From DASVBJ01 sp036375895 (lineage in GTDB: Bacteria > Actinomycetota > Actinomycetes > JACCUZ01), in contig DASVBJ010000087.1 of NCBI GenBank assembly GCA_036375895.1, positions 1 to 11,178 on the forward strand: 11,178 nt of DNA, given 5' to 3'. The first letter of the stretch is position 1. Each line of letters begins with the position of its first letter. The notes below the pieces were generated by a model, which worked only from the letters and a program-made list of their open reading frames with translations, searched no databases and had not been told where the DNA came from. Position numbers and translations under genes: made by a program. Positions 6,127-11,178 of this stretch are shown here, piece by piece.

Positions 6127-6654
6127 ATGGCGAGCGGCGGCAAGCGACGGGGCACCGAGCAGGTCGGCGACATGGTGCGCTCGCTCGCCGTGGTGCTGGC
6201 GCTGGTGGCGGTGGTCGTCGCCCTCAACCTGCGGGACGACCCCGACCCGGTGAAGACCGTCGACGTGGCCCCGGCCGTCGGGCAGGCCCGGGCGGCAGCG
6301 CCGTACGCCGTGCTGGCACCCGAGGGGCTGCGCGGCGGCTGGCGGGCCACCAGTGTGCGGACCAGCCGCGCCGACGGCGCCGTCGAGTGGCACATCGGGT
6401 ACGTCACGCCGGCGGGCGCCTACGCGGGCGTCGACCAGTCCGACGGCTCACGGGAGAGGTTCGTCGACCGGTTCGCCGCCGGCGGCCGGGCGGCCGGGAC
6501 CGCGCAGCTGGACGGCCGGAGCTGGCAGCGGCTCGAGGGCGGCGACCCGGAGGTGCGCGCGCTGGTCAGCAGCGCAGCGGGCGCGACCACCGTGGTGTCC
6601 GGGGGTGCGAGCTGGCGGGAGCTCGACGAGCTGGCGGCGTCGCTCCGCGACTAG
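6127..6654 (+). CDS. DUF4245 family membrane-anchored protein
   Basis: Function unknown. The 175 residues begin with a short basic cytosolic tail (SGGKRRG), then a single hydrophobic helix at about 17-34 (MVRSLAVVLALVAVVVALNL), then an extracytoplasmic domain of about 140 residues. The layout (N-terminal anchor, DPDPVKTVDV after the helix, LRGGWRATSVR about 60 residues further, a VEWHIGYVTP strand, and SWRELDELAASL at the end) fits the actinobacterial DUF4245 family as I remember it. The family commonly lies beside glpX and xseB, as in Rv1100 of M. tuberculosis; here the mod operon lies between it and glpX. There is no lipobox and no catalytic motif that I can see. The gene is convergent with xseB across a long palindrome. 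ATG at 6127 is favoured because it starts just before the basic tail and helix. Confidence 0.85.
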   Translation: MASGGKRRGTEQVGDMVRSLAVVLALVAVVVALNLRDDPDPVKTVDVAPAVGQARAAAPYAVLAPEGLRGGWRATSVRTSRADGAVEWHIGYVTPAGAYAGVDQSDGSRERFVDRFAAGGRAAGTAQLDGRSWQRLEGGDPEVRALVSSAAGATTVVSGGASWRELDELAASLRD

Positions 6655-6695
6655 CCGGGCGACGAGGTGGCCCCGGTCACCCCACCCTCAGCCAC

Positions 6696-6740
6696 ATCGG
6701 AGGTCTTTCGGGTCACCTGGTGACCCGAAAGACCTCCGAT
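6696..6740. terminator. 45-base perfect palindrome between convergent genes
   Basis: Arms 6696-6717 and 6719-6740 are exact reverse complements (22 bases each) around one central T, beginning ATCGGAGGTC and ending GACCTCCGAT. As RNA this gives a stem of about 20 pairs with a tiny loop in either direction. It sits between the stop of DUF4245 (6654) and the stop of xseB (6775), so a bidirectional I-shaped terminator (no T-tract) is the simplest reading. Its base composition is less GC-rich than the surroundings. A mobile palindromic repeat or protein-binding site is possible. Confidence 0.7.
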
Positions 6741-6774
6741 CATGGACATCCGAGGCGGGCGCCAAGGGGGGTGG

Positions 6775-7032
6775 TCACGCGTCGGGTGCCCGCTCCGCAG
6801 CAGGCGCCTGCTCCGCGGCGGGCGCCTGCCCTGCCGCTGCCTGCGCCGCGTCGAGCCGGGCCCGCGCGCCGTCCAGCCACTCCTGGCAGATCGCGGCCAG
6901 CTGCTCGCCGCGCTCCCACAGGGCCAGCGACTCCTCCAGCGTGCTGCCGCCGGTCTCCAGCCGGCGCACGACCTCGGCCAGCTCCTCGCGGGCCTGCTCG
7001 TAGGTGGGGCGCTCTCCGGCGGTCTCGGCCAT
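6775..7032 (-). CDS. xseB: Exodeoxyribonuclease VII small subunit XseB
   Basis: Small subunit of exonuclease VII, which degrades single-stranded DNA from both ends; several XseB copies bind each XseA. At 85 residues it has the family core: TYEQAREELAEVVRRLETGG (10-29) then LEESLALWERGEQLAAIC (32-49), two amphipathic helices forming a coiled-coil hairpin. The tail after about 62 is Ala/Pro/Glu-rich and repetitive, variable in this family and probably disordered. The gene begins 5 bases after xseA ends and is presumably co-transcribed with it; a TACGCT hexamer straddling the end of xseA, 7 bases before the ATG, may give an extra leaderless transcript and would supply the small subunit in excess. 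No ribosome site is seen. Confidence 0.95.
   Translation of the reverse strand: MAETAGERPTYEQAREELAEVVRRLETGGSTLEESLALWERGEQLAAICQEWLDGARARLDAAQAAAGQAPAAEQAPAAERAPDA
6793..6828 (-). repeat. 18-base tandem repeat in the xseB tail
   Basis: Two adjacent 18-base copies (6793-6810 and 6811-6828) match at 16 of 18 positions and encode the repeated QAPAAE segments near the XseB C-terminus. It is an in-frame duplication in a region unlikely to be structured. Confidence 0.75.
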
Positions 7033-7037
7033 GGTCG

Positions 7038-8255
7038 TCAGCGTAGGGTCTGGCGCACCTCGAGACTGAGCTCGCCCTCCGCGAGTCGCGCCCGCACCAG
7101 GTCACCCGCCGACACGTCGGCCGGCCGGCGTACGACCCCGCCGTCGCCTCGCTGCAGCACGGCGTACCCCCGCTCCAGGGTGGCCGCCGGGGACAGCGCC
7201 GTCACCCGGGCCCGGGTGTGGGCGAGGTTGTCGGCGGCGCGGTCGAGCGAGGAGCCGAAGCACCGCCGGGCCCGGGCGACCAGCCTGCCCACGTCGTCCC
7301 GCCGGGCGTCGACCATCACGCCGGGCTCGGCCAGCACCGGTCGGCTGCGCACGTGCTGCAGGGCGTTCAGCTCGCGCTGCACCAGGGTCCGTACGGCGGT
7401 GTGCGCCCGGTCGCGCAGCTGGCTCACCCGGGCCGCCTCCTCGGCCATGTCCGGCACCACACGCTTGGCCGCGTCGGTCGGCGTGCTGGCGCGGACGTCG
7501 GCCACCAGGTCGAGCAGCGGCGTGTCGACCTCGTGGCCGATGGCGCTGACGACGGGGGTCCGGCACGCCGCCACCGCCCGGACGAGAGTCTCGTTGGAGA
7601 ACGGCAACAGATCCTCGAGCGACCCGCCGCCGCGGGTGACGACGATGACCTCGACGTCCCGGTCGGCGTCCAGGCGGCCCACCGCGGCGCTGACCTCGGT
7701 GACCGCGTTCGGGCCCTGGACGGCGACCTCCTCGATCCGGAAGCGCACGGCCGGCCACCGGCGGCGGGCGTTCTCGACCACGTCCTTCTCCGCCGCCGAC
7801 GCGCGACCGCAGACCACCCCGACGACGCCCGGCAGGAACGGCAGCGGGCGCTTGCGCTCAGCGGCGAACAGGCCCTCGGCGGCGAGCACCTTCTTCAGGT
7901 GCTCGAGGCGGGCCAGCAGCTCGCCCACGCCGACCGGCCTGATCTCGTCCGCCGCGAGCGAGAGGGTGCCGCGAGCGACGTAGAAGGCGGGCTTCGCGTG
8001 CACGACGACGTGCGCGCCGTCGCGCAGGCCGACGTCCAGGCTGTCGAGCAGGTCGACAGCGCAGGTCAAGGGCAGCGACACGTCCGCGCTGGGGTCGCGC
8101 AGCGTCAGGAAGACGGTGCGGGCGCCGGGGCGGCGCGTGACCTGCGTCACCTGCCCCTCGACCCAGACCGCACCCAGCCTGTTGATCCAGCCGGCCATCA
8201 GCTGGGACACCCGGCGTACGGGCACTGGATGCTCGGCGGAGGTCTCGAGAGGCAC
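7038..8255 (-). CDS. xseA: Exodeoxyribonuclease VII large subunit XseA
   Basis: Catalytic subunit of exonuclease VII, cytosolic, acting in DNA repair and clearance of single-stranded DNA. The 405 residues contain an N-terminal OB-fold that binds single strands (about 12-105; VWVEGQVTQV at 30-39), then the catalytic domain with TRGGGSLEDLLPFSNE (207-222) and SAIGHEVDTPLLDLVADVRASTPTDAA (237-263 region), then a helical part (about 270-350) and the conserved SPAATLERGYAVL (355-367) near the C-terminus. Length is typical. The GTG at 8255 is favoured because a TAGCCT hexamer ends 7 bases upstream and the residues that follow lead directly into the OB-fold. It is divergent from ispH over only 69 bases and is followed after 5 bases by xseB, a two-gene operon. 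Confidence 0.97.
   Translation of the reverse strand: MPLETSAEHPVPVRRVSQLMAGWINRLGAVWVEGQVTQVTRRPGARTVFLTLRDPSADVSLPLTCAVDLLDSLDVGLRDGAHVVVHAKPAFYVARGTLSLAADEIRPVGVGELLARLEHLKKVLAAEGLFAAERKRPLPFLPGVVGVVCGRASAAEKDVVENARRRWPAVRFRIEEVAVQGPNAVTEVSAAVGRLDADRDVEVIVVTRGGGSLEDLLPFSNETLVRAVAACRTPVVSAIGHEVDTPLLDLVADVRASTPTDAAKRVVPDMAEEAARVSQLRDRAHTAVRTLVQRELNALQHVRSRPVLAEPGVMVDARRDDVGRLVARARRCFGSSLDRAADNLAHTRARVTALSPAATLERGYAVLQRGDGGVVRRPADVSAGDLVRARLAEGELSLEVRQTLR
7040..7045 (-). promoter_or_regulatory. Possible internal promoter (-10) for xseB
   Basis: TACGCT on the minus strand ends 7 bases before the xseB ATG (7032), the geometry expected for a leaderless transcript, and is the same hexamer as at 1663. 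It lies across the xseA stop codon, so constraint from coding could also explain it. Confidence 0.35.
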
Positions 8256-8262
8256 GCTCGGC

Positions 8263-8268
8263 AGGCTA
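8263..8268 (-). promoter_or_regulatory. Putative leaderless promoter (-10) of xseA-xseB
   Basis: TAGCCT on the minus strand ends 7 bases before the GTG at 8255. No ribosome site is present upstream of that GTG. I see no clear -35. It is back-to-back with the ispH -10 about 50 bases away, so the two divergent promoters share one short control region. Confidence 0.5.
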
Positions 8269-8312
8269 TCCCCGCGTGCCCAGCGTCATTGGGGCCTTTC
8301 GGGCGCGCCACT

Positions 8313-8318
8313 TACCAT
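8313..8318 (+). promoter_or_regulatory. Putative leaderless promoter (-10) of ispH
   Basis: TACCAT ends 6 bases before the ATG at 8325, so the transcript should begin at or next to the start codon. A TTGGGG at 8289-8294, 18 bases upstream of the -10, shares TTG with the -35 consensus. There is no ribosome site. Confidence 0.55.
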
Positions 8319-8324
8319 GGACGC

Positions 8325-9293
8325 ATGACCTCCCGCACCGGACGCGTCCTGCTCGCCGCCCCGCGCGGATACTGCGCCGGGGTCGACCGCGCGGTCATCA
8401 CGGTCGAGAAGGCCCTGGAGACCTATGGGCCGCCGGTGTACGTCCGCAAGCAGATCGTGCACAACAAGCACGTCGTGGAGACGCTGGAGGCTCGCGGCGC
8501 CATCTTCGTGGAGGAGACCGAGGAGGTGCCGGAGGGTGCCACCGTCGTCTTCTCCGCCCACGGCGTCGCGCCGGTGGTGCACGAGGAGGCGGGCCGCCGC
8601 CAGCTGCGCACGATCGACGCCACCTGCCCGCTGGTCACCAAGGTGCACCACGAGGCGCGCCGCTTCGCCGCCGACGAGTTCGACATCCTCCTGATCGGCC
8701 ACGAGGGCCACGAGGAGGTCATCGGTACGACGGGTGAGGCGCCCGAGCACATCCACCTCGTCGACGGCCCGGGCGACGTCGACAACGTCGTGGTGCGTGA
8801 CCCCGAGAAGGTCGCCTGGCTGTCGCAGACCACGCTGTCCGTCGACGAGACGCTGGAGACCGTGCGCCTGCTGCGGGAGAGGTTCCCGGCGCTGCTCGAC
8901 CCGCCCAGCGACGACATCTGCTACGCCACCCAGAACCGCCAGCTCGCGGTGAAGAAGATCGCTGCCGAGGCGGATCTCATGATCGTGGTCGGCTCGACCA
9001 ACTCGTCCAACTCCGTGCGGCTGGTCGAGGTCGCGCTGGAGGCCGGCGCCAAGGACGGCCGGCTGGTCGACAAGGCCAGTGAGATCGACGAGGCCTGGCT
9101 CGATGGGGTCTCGACGGTCGGCGTGACGAGCGGCGCGTCGGTCCCGGAGATCCTCGTCCGCGGCGTCATCGACTGGCTGGGTGAACGTGGTTACGGCGAC
9201 GTGCAGGAGGTCGTGTCCGCCGAGGAGAGCCTGCTGTTCGCGCTGCCGCCCGAGCTGCGGCGCGACATGAAGGCGGCCGGCGTCACCTCCTGA
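8325..9293 (+). CDS. ispH: 4-hydroxy-3-methylbut-2-enyl diphosphate reductase IspH
   Basis: Last enzyme of the MEP pathway: reductively converts HMBPP to IPP and DMAPP in the cytosol, using an oxygen-sensitive iron-sulfur cluster. The 322-residue protein has all three cluster cysteines: PRGYCAGV (Cys17), DATCPLV (Cys101) and DDICYATQNRQ (Cys199). The substrate-binding histidines are in IVHNKHVVE (His46), FSAHGVAP (His79) and IGHEGHEEVIGT (His129), the last followed by Glu130, the proton-relay residue in this family. VGSTNSSNS holds the Ser/Asn that grip the diphosphate. Length matches the core enzyme. ATG at 8325 is supported by TACCAT 6 bases upstream and by the immediate start of the conserved core. 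It is divergent from xseA and overlaps the tail of the DUF6542 gene by 11 bases. Old name lytB. Confidence 0.98.
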   Translation: MTSRTGRVLLAAPRGYCAGVDRAVITVEKALETYGPPVYVRKQIVHNKHVVETLEARGAIFVEETEEVPEGATVVFSAHGVAPVVHEEAGRRQLRTIDATCPLVTKVHHEARRFAADEFDILLIGHEGHEEVIGTTGEAPEHIHLVDGPGDVDNVVVRDPEKVAWLSQTTLSVDETLETVRLLRERFPALLDPPSDDICYATQNRQLAVKKIAAEADLMIVVGSTNSSNSVRLVEVALEAGAKDGRLVDKASEIDEAWLDGVSTVGVTSGASVPEILVRGVIDWLGERGYGDVQEVVSAEESLLFALPPELRRDMKAAGVTS

Positions 9294-9819
9294 CCAGCGA
9301 CCACGCCAGTCGCGTCGCGGCGATCAGTGCCGCGACGGTCGTGCCTGCGAACAGCGTGGGTGCCGACAGCGCGAGCATCGTCGCGACGTCGAGCGCGACC
9401 TGCCGGATGCCGTGCGACTGCCCGGCGAGCACCGCGCCGAGGATGCTTGCCGCGGCGTAGAGGAGCGGCGCGCCGATGACGGCTGCCGCGAGCGAGCGTC
9501 GGGTGACGGCGATCGGGACCAGCACGCAGGCCAGCAGGAACATCGCGTGGAAGCCGGTCCCGAGCTCGCCTGCGATCACGAGGTCGAGCGCACACCCGAG
9601 GCCCACGGTCGCCGTTGCCGCGACGAGCGCCCCGCGGGCCGTGAGCCCCGGCGGGCGTGGCGGCTGGGTGGTCGTTCGGGTCTCAGGGGGTGCGGCCGCG
9701 CCCGGGTCGACGACACGACCGGGGCGCCGTGGGGAGAGCTCGGGCGGGAGCGCCGCCCCGCCCATGGTGGCGGGCTCGCGACTCACCGGCACCGGCTGGC
9801 CGCGCGTGGTGGCAGTCAC
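9283..9819 (-). CDS. DUF6542-like membrane protein
   Basis: Function unknown. The 178 residues split in two: a Pro/Arg-rich, probably disordered N-terminus (1-58) and a C-terminal domain with about four hydrophobic helices (roughly 60-82, 88-106, 111-133 and 145-170) ending in RLAWSLVRR, so the disordered part is likely cytosolic. Position next to ispH on the opposite strand, length and topology fit the actinobacterial family I know as DUF6542 (Rv1111c region of M. tuberculosis); the family call rests on context and topology more than on a motif. The GTG at 9819 is supported by TACCGT 6 bases upstream. Its stop lies inside ispH, a tail-to-tail overlap of 11 bases. An ATG at codon 19 would remove part of the disordered segment only. 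Confidence 0.75.
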   Translation of the reverse strand: MTATTRGQPVPVSREPATMGGAALPPELSPRRPGRVVDPGAAAPPETRTTTQPPRPPGLTARGALVAATATVGLGCALDLVIAGELGTGFHAMFLLACVLVPIAVTRRSLAAAVIGAPLLYAAASILGAVLAGQSHGIRQVALDVATMLALSAPTLFAGTTVAALIAATRLAWSLVRR

Positions 9820-9825
9820 AGGCCC

Positions 9826-9831
9826 ACGGTA
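9826..9831 (-). promoter_or_regulatory. Putative leaderless promoter (-10) of the DUF6542-like gene
   Basis: TACCGT on the minus strand ends 6 bases before the GTG at 9819. No ribosome site and no convincing -35 are seen. The match in hexamer and spacing to the ispH promoter (TACCAT, 6 bases) supports both. Confidence 0.5.
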
Positions 9832-9860
9832 GGCGGGCCGGTCCGTGCACCAGCCCCTGA

Positions 9861-9911
9861 CACGCCCGGGCCACTGCGCCGCGGCTCATGGACGTCTCAT
9901 CTCCGGGCGTG
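9861..9911. repeat. 9-base inverted repeat upstream of the PAP2 gene
   Basis: CACGCCCGG (9861-9869) and CCGGGCGTG (9903-9911) are exact inverted copies with starts 42 bases apart, about four helix turns. The second arm directly abuts the CATCGT -10 candidate. It may be an operator for the PAP2 gene, but 9-base matches of pure GC-type sequence can arise by chance here. Confidence 0.3.
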
Positions 9912-9917
9912 CATCGT
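9889..9917 (+). promoter_or_regulatory. Putative promoter of the PAP2 gene
   Basis: TGGACG (9889-9894, close to TTGACG) is followed after exactly 17 bases by CATCGT (9912-9917), which ends 6 bases before the GTG at 9924. This would give a leaderless transcript starting at that GTG. The -10 has C in its first position, so it is a weaker version of the pattern seen elsewhere in the window. Confidence 0.4.
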
Positions 9918-9923
9918 GGTGGG

Positions 9924-10517
9924 GTGAGCTCCCTGCATCACCTGGACGACGACGCCTTCCGGCAGGTCAACGAGCTGGCCCGGGACACCGCCTGGCTGCA
10001 CGGTGCCGTGCTGGACTACGCGAAGTACGGCGTGGTGCTCTTCGCGGTCCTCCTGCTCGCCGGACTGTTGGTCGGCCGTCAGCGCGACGCCCGCACCGTC
10101 GCGGCCGCCGGCTGGGCCGGCGCCGGGATGCTGCTCGCCATCGGGCTGAACCAGCCGCTCGGGCAGTGGGTGGGGGAGGACCGGCCGTACCGTGCAATGC
10201 CGGACGTGCTGCTGCTCGCGCACCGGACCGCGGACTTCTCGTTCCCCAGCGACCACGCCGTGATGGCGGGTGCAGTCGCCGGTGGGCTGTGGCTCGTCTC
10301 GCGGCGGCTCGGGCTGGTCGCGGCGGCCGCGGCGCTGCTGATGGCGTTCGCGCGCGTGTACATCGGCGCGCACTATCCCTGGGACGTCCTGGCCGGGCTG
10401 GCCTTCGGCGCCGCCGTCGTGCTGCTCGGCTGGCTGCTGCTCGGTCGGCCACTGACCCGGCTCGTCGAGTGGGCGGCGGCCCTGCCGCGCGTCGGCGGTC
10501 TCGTCGTGGCCGGCTAG
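9924..10517 (+). CDS. PAP2-family membrane phosphatase (undecaprenyl-diphosphatase-like)
   Basis: Integral membrane phosphatase of the PAP2 superfamily, likely removing phosphate from a lipid diphosphate such as undecaprenyl diphosphate outside the membrane; the substrate is inferred. With a GTG start at 9924 it has 197 residues and about five or six helices (roughly 33-51, 57-75, 112-127, 129-143 and 155-174 are the clearest). Catalytic motifs: C1 EDRP with Arg87, C2 FPSDH with His111, C3 ARVYIGAHYPWD with Arg144, nucleophile His150 and Asp154. The Lys normally seven residues before the C1 Arg is Gly80 here, and the usual Ser of C3 is Ala143. An in-frame ATG at 9888 would add 12 polar residues but has neither a ribosome site nor a -10; 9924 fits the local leaderless pattern. 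Convergent with rmuC, 19 bases apart. Confidence 0.88.
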   Translation: MSSLHHLDDDAFRQVNELARDTAWLHGAVLDYAKYGVVLFAVLLLAGLLVGRQRDARTVAAAGWAGAGMLLAIGLNQPLGQWVGEDRPYRAMPDVLLLAHRTADFSFPSDHAVMAGAVAGGLWLVSRRLGLVAAAAALLMAFARVYIGAHYPWDVLAGLAFGAAVVLLGWLLLGRPLTRLVEWAAALPRVGGLVVAG

Positions 10518-10531
10518 CGCCGGTCAGCGCT
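10516..10531. terminator. Small hairpin between convergent PAP2 and rmuC genes, weak
   Basis: AGCGC (10516-10520) and GCGCT (10527-10531) can pair around a 6-base loop in the 19-base gap between the two convergent stops. The stem is only 5 pairs with no T-tract, so it is a weak terminator candidate and may be chance. Confidence 0.2.
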
Positions 10532-10536
10532 GCCGG

Positions 10537-11178
10537 TCACCCACCGGACACCGAGCGCAGCGCCCGCGCCTCCTCGGCGGCGTCGACCAGCTCGGGCGCG
10601 CCCAGCGGGCGGGTCACGCTCTCGATCGGCGTGGGGGCGGGCAGGTCGAGATCGGTGACCTTGAGCTCGGCCATCTTGCGCGCCTGCGAGAGCACGGTCC
10701 GCTCGAGGGAGCCGACCGTCGCGTTGTAGTCGTCGACGGCGCGCCGCAGGGACCGGCCGAGCTTGTCGACGTGCCCGCCGAGCCGGCCGAGCCGCCGGTA
10801 CAGCTCCTGCCCCAGCTCGAACACGGCGCGGGCGTGCTCGGTCAGCGCCTCCTGCTGCCAGGCGTAGGCCACGGTGCGCAGCATCGCCATCAGCGTCGTC
10901 GGCGTGGCGATCAGCACCCGGCGACGCATCGCGTCGTCGAGCAGCGACGGGTCGCGCTCGAGCGCCGGCGCGAGGAACGCGTCGCCCGGCACGAACAGCA
11001 CGACGAACTCAGGGCTCGGCTGGAACGCCCGCCAGTACTCCTTGGCGCTGAGCCCCTCGACGTGGTCGCGCAGGTGGCGGGCGTGAGCGTGCATCCGGTC
11101 GCTCGCCACGTCGGGGTCCTTGGTCTCCACCGCCTGCAGGTAGGCGGCGAGCGACACCTTGGCATCCACGACGACCTG
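10537..11178 (-). CDS. rmuC: RmuC-family DNA recombination protein, N-terminus cut by window edge
   Basis: RmuC proteins limit recombination at inverted repeats and carry a nuclease-like core; the mechanism is not well established. The window holds the C-terminal 213 codons; the frame is open to the right edge, so the start and the usual N-terminal membrane helix and long coiled coil are outside. Visible family features are VVVDAKVSLAAYLQA at the truncated end, KEYWRAFQPSPEFVVLFVPGDAF, then RRRVLIATPTTLMAMLRTVAYAWQQE, and the helical ELGQELYRRLGRLGGHVDKLG region. The tail after LPAPTPIESVTRPLGAPEL is variable and ends EEARALRSVSGG. Because it runs off the window, any start codon inside (for example the GTG at 11169) is internal. 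Together with xseAB it adds a second DNA-maintenance function to the region. Confidence 0.93.
   Translation of the reverse strand, partial: QVVVDAKVSLAAYLQAVETKDPDVASDRMHAHARHLRDHVEGLSAKEYWRAFQPSPEFVVLFVPGDAFLAPALERDPSLLDDAMRRRVLIATPTTLMAMLRTVAYAWQQEALTEHARAVFELGQELYRRLGRLGGHVDKLGRSLRRAVDDYNATVGSLERTVLSQARKMAELKVTDLDLPAPTPIESVTRPLGAPELVDAAEEARALRSVSGG

Noticed and set aside
8287..8308. Partial copy of the 6696-6740 palindrome arm (shared CTTTCGGG core) in front of ispH
   Set aside because: Only about eight bases match and there is no inverted partner; treated as chance.
7218..8324. Long plus-strand frame in front of ispH
   Set aside because: In-frame extension of ispH that is antisense to xseA; IspH starts with its conserved core at 8325 and no longer form is known.
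9888..9890. Upstream ATG start for the PAP2 gene
   Set aside because: No ribosome site or -10 in front of it, and it lies in the likely -35 region of the promoter for the GTG at 9924. It remains possible.

Overview
The window is about 11.2 kb of very GC-rich chromosomal DNA with almost exclusively G/C third codon positions, GTG starts, many promoters that look leaderless, and gene families typical of Actinomycetota (DUF4245, DUF6542, class II FBPase GlpX, actinobacterial XseA/XseB, IspH). From memory, the order fumarase, glpX, DUF4245, xseB, xseA, ispH, DUF6542 parallels the conserved block of Mycobacterium tuberculosis (Rv1098c, Rv1099c, Rv1100, Rv1107c, Rv1108c, Rv1110, Rv1111c). I cannot place the genus; a soil-type high-GC actinomycete is a fair guess.

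Layout. 1-1574 (minus): class I fumarase, running off the left edge. 1675-1878 (plus): a small His/Glu-rich protein with an in-frame repeat. 1904-2938 (minus): glpX with its own promoter. 3001-6003 (minus): a tightly coupled molybdate uptake operon, read in the order HTH-Mop regulator, modA, modB, modC; all three junctions are 4-base GTGA stop/start overlaps. 6127-6654 (plus): DUF4245 membrane-anchored protein, convergent with the next unit across a 45-base near-perfect palindrome (6696-6740). 7038-8255 and 6775-7032 (minus): xseA-xseB, exonuclease VII. 8325-9293 (plus): ispH, divergent from xseA. 9283-9819 (minus): DUF6542 membrane protein whose 3' end overlaps ispH by 11 bases. 9924-10517 (plus): PAP2-family phosphatase. 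10537-11178 (minus): C-terminal part of an RmuC-family protein, running off the right edge.

The genes are mostly housekeeping: central carbon (fumarase, FBPase), isoprenoid precursor synthesis (IspH), lipid-phosphate recycling (PAP2) and DNA repair (XseAB, RmuC). The accessory part is the mod operon, which appears to sit inside the otherwise conserved glpX/DUF4245 junction. Its first gene joins a DNA-binding helix-turn-helix to a molybdate-binding Mop/TOBE domain, so uptake is probably controlled by intracellular molybdate.

A repeated theme is a TANNNT-like hexamer ending 6-7 bases before the start codon (1675, 6003, 7032, 8255, 8325, 9819, and weaker versions at 6127 and 9924), which fits leaderless transcripts and helps choose starts. 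No stretch over 300 bases lacks a gene; the largest gaps (1575-1674, 6004-6126, 6655-6774, 9820-9923) are described below. I saw no tRNA, rRNA, CRISPR array, insertion sequence or prophage gene. I found no convincing wholly new system; the most worthwhile leads are the HTH-Mop regulator with its putative operator, the 45-base palindrome and the His/Glu-rich small protein.
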